From positions 1-15,297 of the forward strand of contig JBBTWG010000055.1 of NCBI GenBank assembly GCA_038062935.1: 15,297 nt of DNA. The letters are read 5' to 3'. Every line of letters starts with the position of its first letter. The first letter of the stretch is position 1. The notes beneath the pieces were generated by a model. The model searched no databases and had not been told where the DNA came from. It saw nothing but the letters and a program-made list of their open reading frames with translations. Source of the stretch: JBBTWG01 sp038062935 (GTDB taxonomy: Bacteria > Patescibacteriota > Gracilibacteria > UBA1369 > UBA12463). Position numbers and translations under genes: made by a program. Positions 1 through 6,782 of the stretch are shown here, one piece after another.

Positions 1-712
1 GATAGAGAATTGTCTCCGGAGAATTCAGATATTTCGGTTCCATATCTTTCTTCAAAGCGCGTCCACCAAAAGCCACAATCTGTCCCTGAGCGTTCTTGAT
101 CGGAAACATGAGACGCAATCGAAAACGGTCGTAAACACGATCCCCAGAAGTATCTTTGGAAATCACTAAACCCGATTCAATCAAAGAAGTTTTCGAAATA
201 TTCTCATGCGAAAGAAAAGTATAAAGCGCATCAAAAGAATCCGGCGCAAAACCAATCCGGAACCGACGAATCGTCTCATCAGAAAGTCCGCGACCGCGGA
301 TGTATTCCAGTGCCGTCGCCCCAGCGGAAGTTTCCCAAAGTTGCGTTTCGAAAAAAGCCGTCGCCTTCTCATGCGCATCAAGCAAAATCTGTTTCTCATT
401 CTTCGACGGCATTTTCTGCATCGTCGAACGATATTGCGCATAATCCAAACCCGCCCGCTCCGCAAGCATCTTCAAAGCTTCCGAAAAATCCACTCCTTCG
501 ATCAACTGGAAAAATTGGAAAATATCACCGCCCTGCTGACAGCCAAAGCAGTACGCAAGCTGCTTCTCTGCACTCACATAAAAACTCGGCGATTTCTCGG
601 TATGAAAAGGACAAAGCCCCTTGAAATTCTTCCCAACCCGCTTCAATTGCACATACGAAGACACGAGGTCTTCGACGTTGATATGAGACTTGATGTCGGC
701 GACGAGATCCAT
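1..712 (-). CDS. dnaG: DNA primase DnaG, N-terminal part (runs off left edge)
   Basis: DnaG makes the RNA primers for Okazaki fragments and for leading-strand initiation. The window holds the first 237 codons; the frame is still open at base 1. The start MDLVADIKSHINVEDLVSSY is typical of DnaG. It is followed by the zinc-binding domain, with ligands C34, H37, C55 and C58 around the family signature LCPFHTEKSPSF and YCFGC. The start of the catalytic core follows (residues about 120-237, including YIRGRGLSDETIRRFRIGFAP). The TOPRIM metal-binding site and the helicase-interaction domain lie outside the window. The ATG at 712 is favoured because residue 1 matches the usual DnaG beginning and a TATACT -10 box sits 8 nt upstream, which suggests a leaderless mRNA. 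The gene diverges from 819-1616. The identification is firm. Confidence 0.96.
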   Translation of the reverse strand, partial: MDLVADIKSHINVEDLVSSYVQLKRVGKNFKGLCPFHTEKSPSFYVSAEKQLAYCFGCQQGGDIFQFFQLIEGVDFSEALKMLAERAGLDYAQYRSTMQKMPSKNEKQILLDAHEKATAFFETQLWETSAGATALEYIRGRGLSDETIRRFRIGFAPDSFDALYTFLSHENISKTSLIESGLVISKDTSGDRVYDRFRLRLMFPIKNAQGQIVAFGGRALKKDMEPKYLNSPETILY

Positions 713-720
713 GGAATAAG

Positions 721-726
721 AGTATA
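721..726 (-). promoter_or_regulatory. Putative -10 box for dnaG (TATACT)
   Basis: Read on the minus strand, TATACT ends 8 nt before the dnaG ATG. The transcript would then start at or within about 2 nt of the start codon, so it would be leaderless. A weak -35 candidate (TTGGAT, 741-746) sits at the short spacing of 14. The same box and the same 8-nt distance occur before gatC, which strengthens the call. Confidence 0.5.
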
Positions 727-785
727 CACGAAGAGCAAGAATCCAAGACTCACAGCACCAAATTGCTTGCAAAAAATAAAGAAGG

Positions 786-794
786 TGTTAAAAT
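786..794 (+). promoter_or_regulatory. Putative extended -10 promoter for the 819-1616/yggS unit
   Basis: TGTTAAAAT fits an extended -10 element (TG, one base, then TAAAAT). A -35-like TTGCAA lies at 767-772, 16 nt upstream of the hexamer. Transcription would begin about 800, leaving a leader of under 20 nt before the ATG at 819. The dnaG promoter faces the other way within the same 106-bp spacer. Confidence 0.4.
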
Positions 795-818
795 AAAAAA
801 CCTTAATAAAATCACATC

Positions 819-1616
819 ATGAATTCCGTAAATATTGTTCAAGAAAAAGACCCAGCAGAAGGATTTCGCTCGTGGACCAGAGCCTTCAGGAAAAAAAATG
901 AAATGTTTCACATGACACGGAAATTAATCGGGGAAGAGTCTCTCGCCGAAGTAGAAAAAAGTCCAGGAGATTCAAAAATGGTCCAAGGATGTCTCGCCGA
1001 TATCGAAGACGGATTGTGGCAAGGATTCATAGAGCCCGAAGATTTGGAACTCACATGGGAAAGCTGGAGAGAGATATGTAAAAAACACAACTATCAGGGA
1101 ATGACAAAAGAAATCAGTACAAACTTAAGAAGTATACTAGAAAATGATGAAGTTTCAGAAGAAAAAAAGGGAGAATTAGTACGCACAGAACGAGAACTCC
1201 TCGAAGGAAACATAACGCTCCAGGACATAGAAATCACTCCAGAAGAGTGGACTAGTCTCTGCGAAAAATACAACCGTCATTCAATCTACATTTTTCACTG
1301 CGTGCCAAAATTATTTGGCAATCCAACACACAACGAAAAACACAAAATAGACGAAGATTATTCAATGGACCTGCATCTGAGCGGAAAAATTGAGACAGAA
1401 AATGGCTCACCAAAATGCAGTTTCAATATCATTGCACATCTAATAAAAACTGCATCGGGGGAAAAACACCTCCTTATGGAAGGAACAATAAAGAACAAGG
1501 GGGGAGCAGTTCCAAGCCCGGACGACATGGCAAAAGCAGCAATAGAAAACATATTCCTGGAAGCAGCACAAATCGTAATACAAACTCGAAATTTTAAGGC
1601 GCAAGTACTACAATAA
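819..1616 (+). CDS. Hypothetical protein with an internal two-copy repeat
   Basis: I do not recognise this 265-residue protein. It has no signal peptide or membrane segment, so it is probably cytoplasmic. Two stretches resemble each other: residues about 61-91 (DIEDGLWQGFIEPEDLELTW, then ESWREICKKHN) and about 124-152 (ERELLEGNITLQDIEITPEE, then WTSLCEKYN). They share an acidic helix, a G-x-I loop, a D-x-E-(L/I)-T turn and an E-x-W-x-x-(I/L)-C-x-K-(H/Y)-N helix, so they look like a duplicated small helical module. The C-terminal part (about 172-235) alternates polar and hydrophobic residues as in beta strands and ends in an alanine-rich helix. The gene is transcribed with yggS, which starts 6 nt after the stop in the same frame. 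No Shine-Dalgarno sequence is visible. The coding call is good; the function is unknown. Confidence 0.8.
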   Translation: MNSVNIVQEKDPAEGFRSWTRAFRKKNEMFHMTRKLIGEESLAEVEKSPGDSKMVQGCLADIEDGLWQGFIEPEDLELTWESWREICKKHNYQGMTKEISTNLRSILENDEVSEEKKGELVRTERELLEGNITLQDIEITPEEWTSLCEKYNRHSIYIFHCVPKLFGNPTHNEKHKIDEDYSMDLHLSGKIETENGSPKCSFNIIAHLIKTASGEKHLLMEGTIKNKGGAVPSPDDMAKAAIENIFLEAAQIVIQTRNFKAQVLQ

Positions 1617-1622
1617 ACCTCG

Positions 1623-2249
1623 ATGATCACGATTCCACCGCACGTACAGTGCATCGCCGCAGTCAAATATGCGGATCATGACAGTATAGAAAAAATTATC
1701 GCAGAAGGTTTTGCAAATCTCGGCTGGAGCACTGTCCAGCATTTTTTGAAAACGATTCCACTCTTCAAACAACAAGGACTCGAACATCATTTCATAGGCC
1801 ATCTCCAGAGTAATAAAGTCGAAGAACTCCTCTCCCACGAAATCGCACTCATTCACAGCGTCGACAGCGAAAAACTTCTCTTCAAAATAAACACTACCGC
1901 GGAGCAAAAAAACAAAGTTCAAAAAATCCTCCTGCAAGTCAAAACCGACCCAGAAAAAGAATTCGGATTCTCTCCCGAAGAAATACAGAAGAAACTTTCG
2001 GAGTGGAAAAAACTCTCGGGCGTGGGCATTCTCGGTCTCATGACCATCCCTCCAGCAGTCAAAAATCCAGAAGAAAATCGTGAAATGTTCCGCACGATGA
2101 AAAAACTCGCGGACTCACTCCGACTTGCAGAACTATCCATGGGAATGAGCGATGATTACGAAATCGCAATCGAGGAAGGTGCGACAATGATACGATTAGG
2201 ACGAATTCTTTTTGAAAAAAATCCAGAGAATTCCACTCATAATAAATAG
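1623..2249 (+). CDS. yggS: YggS/PROSC-family pyridoxal-phosphate-binding protein
   Basis: YggS-family proteins bind pyridoxal 5'-phosphate (PLP) in a TIM-barrel fold and maintain vitamin B6 homeostasis; no catalytic activity is established. Family signatures are clear: the PLP lysine in AAVKYAD (K15), IGHLQSNKVEELL, the strand GVGILGLMTI, LSMGMSDDYEIAIEEGA, and the phosphate-binding end MIRLGRILFE. At 208 residues it is shorter than the usual 225-235. It starts almost at the first barrel strand and lacks the N-terminal helix. The usual FGENYVQE motif reads LGWSTVQHF here. The preceding gene stops 6 nt upstream in the same frame, so no longer start is possible without readthrough. The last 54 nt overlap the end of the convergent wecA-like gene. 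The family assignment is firm. Confidence 0.92.
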   Translation: MITIPPHVQCIAAVKYADHDSIEKIIAEGFANLGWSTVQHFLKTIPLFKQQGLEHHFIGHLQSNKVEELLSHEIALIHSVDSEKLLFKINTTAEQKNKVQKILLQVKTDPEKEFGFSPEEIQKKLSEWKKLSGVGILGLMTIPPAVKNPEENREMFRTMKKLADSLRLAELSMGMSDDYEIAIEEGATMIRLGRILFEKNPENSTHNK

Positions 2250-3233
2250 CAAAACAAAGAGTGCAATCATTTTTTGCTGCGTTCCCAGAAACACGGACAC
2301 TGAGCCAAAAATCGCCGCAATCAAACAAATAATCAAAACCGTTTTTCGCTCACTGAATCCTGCTTTCAAAAACCGATGATGCAAATGTCCGAGGTCGCCA
2401 CGAAACGGCGACTGTTTTTTGACGAGACGACGAATGATCGTGAAAAGCGCATCAAGCAAAGGAAATCCCATGACGAGAAAAGCTGTCGCAATTTTCCCAC
2501 CAGAAAAAATCGCGAGAACAGCGATGAGAAATCCGAGAATGACACTCCCACTATCCCCCATCAAAATTTTCGGTTTCGGAAAATCAAAGATAAAAAAAGC
2601 AAGTGCCGATGCGGCTAAAATCAAACTCGTTACAGATGTAATCGTCTGATCGACAGTCTGTCCCGAACGAATGCTCAGGAAAAAAATAGTGAGACTCGCG
2701 AGGAAACTCACGCCGCTCACCAATCCCGGAACGCCATCCAAAAAATTCATACTGTTGATGAAAAGCACAATCCAGAAAACTGTGAAAAGTGCACTCCACA
2801 AAAAAATCACATGACCAAAAAGAGAAAACTGAACCGTATCCAACAAAAAAGCCGCACCAAAAGGATTCGTGATGGAATGGATGCCGATGCCTCCAGCAAC
2901 CAAAATCACTCCAGCCAAAACCTGCACGAACAAGCGAAAAATAGCCGGGAGAAAAAAGAGATCATCGAGAAAACTCACAATCATCAGCAAAGAAAGCGAA
3001 ACCAAGACCGACAAAAATGCAGAATCTATTCGCACAAAAACGAGCACCGAAATCAAAAATCCCAGGAAAATCGCAAGTCCACCATAATACGGAATTGGCG
3101 CTCGAGAAAGCCCATATCTCGCCGGACGATCGAGCAAACCCCATTTCGGAAAAAATTTTGTCGCACCGAAAGTCAGCGCAAGCGTGAGCAGAAAAGAAAA
3201 ACCAAAAATCAAAAGAAATTGTTGGAAATGCAT
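2196..3233 (-). CDS. wecA: WecA/TagO-type undecaprenyl-phosphate sugar-1-phosphate transferase
   Basis: This integral membrane enzyme of the MraY/WecA (GT4) family transfers a sugar 1-phosphate, usually GlcNAc-1-P, from a UDP-sugar to undecaprenyl phosphate. That is the first committed step of many surface polysaccharides and teichoic acids. Its 345 residues form about ten or eleven hydrophobic segments. Conserved sites are PYYGG (48-52), the Mg-binding DD pair (90-91, SFLDDLF), N160/N163/D166 in NSMNFLDGVPGL, MGDSGS (225-230), and HLHHR (283-287). The His-rich motif is the WecA/TagO form and argues against MraY. The gene is last in the tpiA operon, starting 9 nt after the truB stop with no Shine-Dalgarno sequence, and its 3' end overlaps yggS by 54 nt. 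The O-antigen ligase in the same operon suggests a shared polysaccharide pathway. The exact sugar cannot be read from sequence. Confidence 0.93.
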   Translation of the reverse strand: MHFQQFLLIFGFSFLLTLALTFGATKFFPKWGLLDRPARYGLSRAPIPYYGGLAIFLGFLISVLVFVRIDSAFLSVLVSLSLLMIVSFLDDLFFLPAIFRLFVQVLAGVILVAGGIGIHSITNPFGAAFLLDTVQFSLFGHVIFLWSALFTVFWIVLFINSMNFLDGVPGLVSGVSFLASLTIFFLSIRSGQTVDQTITSVTSLILAASALAFFIFDFPKPKILMGDSGSVILGFLIAVLAIFSGGKIATAFLVMGFPLLDALFTIIRRLVKKQSPFRGDLGHLHHRFLKAGFSERKTVLIICLIAAIFGSVSVFLGTQQKMIALFVLLFIMSGILWIFFKKNSS

Positions 3234-3242
3234 CGCAGGAAA

Positions 3243-3914
3243 TTATGCCATAAATTCAGAAATTTTGTGAGCGTTATCGACATGATAGTCGCCCACAGAA
3301 ACTCTGCGTAGATTGCTCATGTAGGCACCGCACCCGAGTTTTGCACCCAGATCGTGGACGAGACTGCGGATATACGTCCCCGATGAACATCGCACGTCCA
3401 AGACCAATTTCGGCCATATACACGAGACGACATCGCACGATGTGATCGTTACTTTTCGCGGTTCCAAAACCACTTTTTCTCCACGACGCGCGATCTCATA
3501 CGCGCGCTCACCGTTCACATGCACCGCAGAAAAATCAGGCGGTGTTTGAGAAATTTCTCCGAGAAAATTTTCTAAAATTACAGTTTCAACAACAGAAACA
3601 GAAATCGGCGACAGCAATAAATCACTCTCAGAAACCACCGTCGTAAAAGGACCCTGAGCATCATACGTCAAAGACGTCATCCCAAAAGTCGCCTCCGCAA
3701 CGTACCGTTTCGGAAGTTTCAGAAATTCAGCAAGTCGCTTAGTCCCCTTCCCGAGGCCAATCACAAGCAATCCTGTCGCAAGCGGATCAAGCGTTCCACT
3801 GTGACCAATCTTCGTCCCGCGAGGAAATTTCTTTTTCAAAATTCGAATCACATCGAAAGAACTCATGCCGCGATCTTTATCAATGAGTAAAATTTCTGGA
3901 ATCATAAAAATCAC
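3243..3914 (-). CDS. truB: tRNA pseudouridine(55) synthase TruB
   Basis: TruB converts U55 to pseudouridine in the T-loop of tRNAs. The N-terminal catalytic core is typical: LLIDKDRGMSSFDVIRILKK, then IGHSGTLDPLATGLL with the catalytic aspartate D43, then GKGTKRLAEFLKLPKRYVAE. Later family motifs are QTPPDFSAVHVNGERAYEIA and RCSSGTYIRSLVHDLG. At 223 residues it is shorter than E. coli TruB (314): the C-terminal PUA-like domain is essentially absent, so it is a minimal form. The start is probably the GTG at 3914, whose GTGA overlaps the murE TGA stop by 4 nt; the ATG at 3905 is an alternative three codons in. It lies inside a minus-strand operon between murE and the wecA-like gene. The identification is firm. 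Confidence 0.95.
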   Translation of the reverse strand: MIFMIPEILLIDKDRGMSSFDVIRILKKKFPRGTKIGHSGTLDPLATGLLVIGLGKGTKRLAEFLKLPKRYVAEATFGMTSLTYDAQGPFTTVVSESDLLLSPISVSVVETVILENFLGEISQTPPDFSAVHVNGERAYEIARRGEKVVLEPRKVTITSCDVVSCIWPKLVLDVRCSSGTYIRSLVHDLGAKLGCGAYMSNLRRVSVGDYHVDNAHKISEFMA

Positions 3915-5191
3915 CGCGCAAAAAATGTACGAACAATATCGCGATCATCCCATTTACGACGTTCCCCGAAAATCATCTGCACCGGCTCACATCCTTTTCC
4001 GGCGATCACAACGCAATCACCTTTTTGCGCCAGAAAAAGGGCATATTCGATCGCACGCTTCCGGCTCGCAATCTTCCAAAAGTTTTCACCTTCTTTGCGA
4101 CTCACACCTCGCGCGACATCATTCACAATGCTCCAATGATCTTCACTGTACGGATCATCATCGGTCACGATGACAACATCACCATATTCATCAGCAACTT
4201 TCCCCATCACAGAACGTTTCGCTTTATCGCGACCGCCGCCGGTTGAACCAAAAACCACAAACAATTTTCCTTTCGTCGCATCACGATACACTTTCAGCAA
4301 ACCTTCCAACGCCTCAGGCGTATGAGCATAATCGACACACACAGGAAAATCTTGGCCAGCCAGAACATGTTCATACCTCCCCGGAAGCCCCGAAGTTTTC
4401 GCCAAAGCGCGGACAATCACATCGAGAGAAACACCTTCTGTCAGCGCCACTGCAGCAGCGGCCGTCGTATTGTACACATTGAAAATGCCAGGCAAATTCA
4501 AATGCATCGAAACGCCACTCAATTTGAAATTCGATCCCCCATCCTCGAAATGTACATCGGTTGCCCGGGCAAAGACATCAGTTGAATCCACACCATACGT
4601 ATATTTTTCATCAGCAGAAAATGCGTTGAAATAATCGAAATGCGGATCATCTCGATTCAAGAAAATTCTCTTTGGAACGCCATTTTTTCGAAAAGTACGC
4701 GATACCAGAGCAAAAAGCTTCCCTTTCGCTTTTTTGTACTCTTCGAAACCACCATGATATTCGACATGATCACCAGTGAGATTTGTCATCACCGCCGTAT
4801 CGATCGCCACGCCCGCCAAACGAGATTGAATCAAACCATGCGATGTCACCTCAATCACCGCATACGTACAGCCACTGTCCACCATTTTTCGCAGCAACCG
4901 CTGAATCGCAAAACGCCCGACCATCGTCATTTTCGTATCATTCACAAAATCCTGATCCCCAATCCGGAAACCAATTGTCGTCGCCATCCCAACTTTGTAA
5001 CCAGCCTCAGCCAAAATATCGGCAATCAGATGACACGTCGTCGTCTTCCCACACGTCCCAGTCACCGCAATCACACGCAAATGTTTCGAAGGAGAGCGAT
5101 AGATAAGCGCCGCCACGAGCGCCACAATACGATGATAAAAAAGTCGAATTGGATTATGGTCCGAAATGAGACTTCGAAGGAAATTCAGCAC
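3911..5191 (-). CDS. murE: MurE-like Mur ligase lacking the usual N-terminal domain
   Basis: Mur ligases add amino acids to UDP-MurNAc-peptides using ATP; MurE adds the third residue (diaminopimelate or lysine) in the cytoplasm. Visible are the P-loop GTCGKTTT (45-52), EVTSHGL (114-120), TNLTGDHVEYHGG (136-148) with the probable carbamylated lysine K156 in AKGKLF, LPGIFNVYN (233-241), VDYAHTPE (286-293), FGSTGGGRD and GKGCEPVQ (398-405). At 426 residues it is short: the P-loop is at about residue 45 rather than about 110, so most of the N-terminal UDP-MurNAc-binding domain is missing. The substrate-selecting motif, DNPR in diaminopimelate-adding enzymes, is DDPY here (345-348), so the third amino acid cannot be predicted. 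The start is GTG at 5191, overlapping the upstream fusion gene by 38 nt. A related amino-acid ligase is a less likely alternative. Confidence 0.85.
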   Translation of the reverse strand: MLNFLRSLISDHNPIRLFYHRIVALVAALIYRSPSKHLRVIAVTGTCGKTTTCHLIADILAEAGYKVGMATTIGFRIGDQDFVNDTKMTMVGRFAIQRLLRKMVDSGCTYAVIEVTSHGLIQSRLAGVAIDTAVMTNLTGDHVEYHGGFEEYKKAKGKLFALVSRTFRKNGVPKRIFLNRDDPHFDYFNAFSADEKYTYGVDSTDVFARATDVHFEDGGSNFKLSGVSMHLNLPGIFNVYNTTAAAAVALTEGVSLDVIVRALAKTSGLPGRYEHVLAGQDFPVCVDYAHTPEALEGLLKVYRDATKGKLFVVFGSTGGGRDKAKRSVMGKVADEYGDVVIVTDDDPYSEDHWSIVNDVARGVSRKEGENFWKIASRKRAIEYALFLAQKGDCVVIAGKGCEPVQMIFGERRKWDDRDIVRTFFAR

Positions 5192-6782
5192 GGAAGTATT
5201 CTACCATAGCCTGTTCACGATCCTTGCGAATCTGATCAGCAAGGGCTTCAATCGAGGTATATTTCAAAACACCCCGAAGTTTTCCGAGAACTTCCACTTC
5301 CAAAGTTTTTATATTCTCACCCTCAGGAAATTCCAAAAAGAAAACCTCAAAAGTCGGCTGATGGAGATCGATTGTCGGACGAGGGCCAAAATGCAGAAGT
5401 GCAGGTAAAAAAGGAGCTTGTACAGACCCCCGCGCACGGCAGGCATACACACCATGGTCGAGCAACGGTGCCACATCAAACTCCAAATTCAAGGTCGGAA
5501 AGCCAAATTGTCGACCAAGGCCCAAGCCAGGAACGACGATGCCAGTCACTTTCATGGACTTCACAAGACCAAACATCGCCGCACAGAGAGTCCAGAAAAT
5601 CAGCGCAAGATCATTTTTCCAAATCGGCGTATCGACAAGTCCATGAACAGGAATCGCGGTCATGAGAGCAAAAAGAATCATGCCAAAAAGTCTATTCTCG
5701 GAAGGAAGACGAAAAAATGCAGCAAAAAAACACCAGATAAGCCACAAAAATGAGAGCAATCCAAGCAGTCCAGTAGAAATCCAGAACATCAAAAAAACAT
5801 TATGTGGATGCAACATTGACGCTTCATACGGAGCAACTCCGAGAATCGCAGGAGCATTCTTTTCGTACAAGTTTTGAAATGTACCAAGACCAATACCCAG
5901 AATCGGATGCTGTGCGATGAAGTCTCCAGCAACAGTCCAAACTTGAAGCCTTACAGCAGAAGATGACTGCTGGTGAAAACGAAAAAGCGCTTCAAATTTC
6001 TTCGAATCCCCTGTCGCAAAGAACATTCCTCCAACAAAAAAAATGAGTACGCACACAGCAGAAAATTTTTTCCAAAAATGTGAGTGCCCAGAAAAATACA
6101 AAATGAAGTACACAAAAAAACCAGCAGCAAGGCCCAGAAAAGCACCAAACGATTTTGTCTGGTACAAAGCAAAGAAAAGAATAAGAGCGCTCAAAAAATA
6201 AACAATACTCATGCGCAGCATCAATTTTTCAACACGATTTTTGAAAGTCTGTACAGCCATCAAAAATGAATACATCGCCGCAGGTACGAGATAAAACGCA
6301 AGATAGTTCGCGGATTCAAAAGGTCCACTCGCACGCATGTCAGGCGTTGCATACAGACCAGTTGCATATTGATAAATTCCCCAGCCCGCGAGGAAAACCG
6401 CAGACAAAGAATAAAAATCAAACACTTTGTAAAAAGATCGCACATCCGAAAATTGTCGCCACAATAAGAAAAAATAAACAACCGGAATCACAAACCAGCT
6501 CTTCACAATACCCAACGCAGGGACAAGAAAATCATGAGGAGTAACAAAAAGACTGATGAAGAAAGCAAAAGCAAGAAAAAAAATAGGAACATAGAACATG
6601 GAACGTGGAACTCGTAAACCAGTACGCCAATTCCCAAGTTTCAAGTTATGAGCTACGAACCACAGACCAGCAAGCAAAACCAGAATTTCCGGTACCGTTA
6701 CAGGAAAAACCCCAATTCGAAACTTCACCAAATACAAAGGAAAAGTCAGCGGAATCAGCATCAAAAACAGATTGTAATTCAT
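5154..6782 (-). CDS. O-antigen ligase-like membrane protein fused to a riboflavin kinase domain
   Basis: A single open frame of 542 residues joins two unrelated proteins. Residues 1-408 are a polytopic membrane protein of the O-antigen ligase/polymerase (Wzy_C) family, with about ten to twelve hydrophobic segments. The family's long extracytoplasmic loop is visible, with R278 in the RLQVWTVAGDFIAQHPILGI region and HPHN at 325-328. Such proteins transfer or polymerise undecaprenyl-linked glycans outside the membrane. Residues 410-542 match riboflavin kinase. The start is ATG 6782, giving a 4-nt ATGA overlap with tpiA; an AAAGGA 8 nt upstream is the only Shine-Dalgarno-like sequence I noticed in the window. 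The junction lies directly after the last membrane segment (FWTLCAAMFGLVK), so the kinase would be cytoplasmic if that end is inside. Internal start at ATG 5555 could also give separate kinase. The murE start overlaps its 3' end. Confidence 0.88.
   Translation of the reverse strand: MNYNLFLMLIPLTFPLYLVKFRIGVFPVTVPEILVLLAGLWFVAHNLKLGNWRTGLRVPRSMFYVPIFFLAFAFFISLFVTPHDFLVPALGIVKSWFVIPVVYFFLLWRQFSDVRSFYKVFDFYSLSAVFLAGWGIYQYATGLYATPDMRASGPFESANYLAFYLVPAAMYSFLMAVQTFKNRVEKLMLRMSIVYFLSALILFFALYQTKSFGAFLGLAAGFFVYFILYFSGHSHFWKKFSAVCVLIFFVGGMFFATGDSKKFEALFRFHQQSSSAVRLQVWTVAGDFIAQHPILGIGLGTFQNLYEKNAPAILGVAPYEASMLHPHNVFLMFWISTGLLGLLSFLWLIWCFFAAFFRLPSENRLFGMILFALMTAIPVHGLVDTPIWKNDLALIFWTLCAAMFGLVKSMKVTGIVVPGLGLGRQFGFPTLNLEFDVAPLLDHGVYACRARGSVQAPFLPALLHFGPRPTIDLHQPTFEVFFLEFPEGENIKTLEVEVLGKLRGVLKYTSIEALADQIRKDREQAMVEYFRAEFPSKSHFGP
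5157..5555 (-). other. Riboflavin kinase domain within the fusion gene
   Basis: This segment encodes residues 410-542 of the fusion protein. It shows the riboflavin kinase fold signatures: a glycine-rich start ending GLGRQFGFPT, the PTxN motif (429-432, PTLN) that binds Mg-ATP and flavin, GVYA (444-447), FGPRPT (465-470), the catalytic glutamate E479 in FEVFFLEF, and LADQIRKDREQA near the end. Riboflavin kinase phosphorylates riboflavin to FMN. There is no nucleotidyltransferase (FAD synthetase) domain, unlike bacterial RibF, which carries both. The domain opens with an in-frame ATG (5555) exactly where a free-standing kinase would start. The product may therefore be a true fusion, a separately started protein, or both. 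Confidence 0.85.

Noticed and set aside
206..796. 196-codon plus-strand open frame
   Set aside because: It lies antisense to dnaG, whose protein has clear zinc-finger and core motifs. The plus-strand translation is Arg/Lys-rich with no family features.
2811..3311. 166-codon plus-strand open frame
   Set aside because: It is antisense to the wecA-like gene and has a low-complexity Lys/Arg/Asn composition. It is a shadow of the real gene.
4640..5209. 189-codon plus-strand open frame
   Set aside because: It is antisense to murE, which has all the main Mur ligase motifs in this region.
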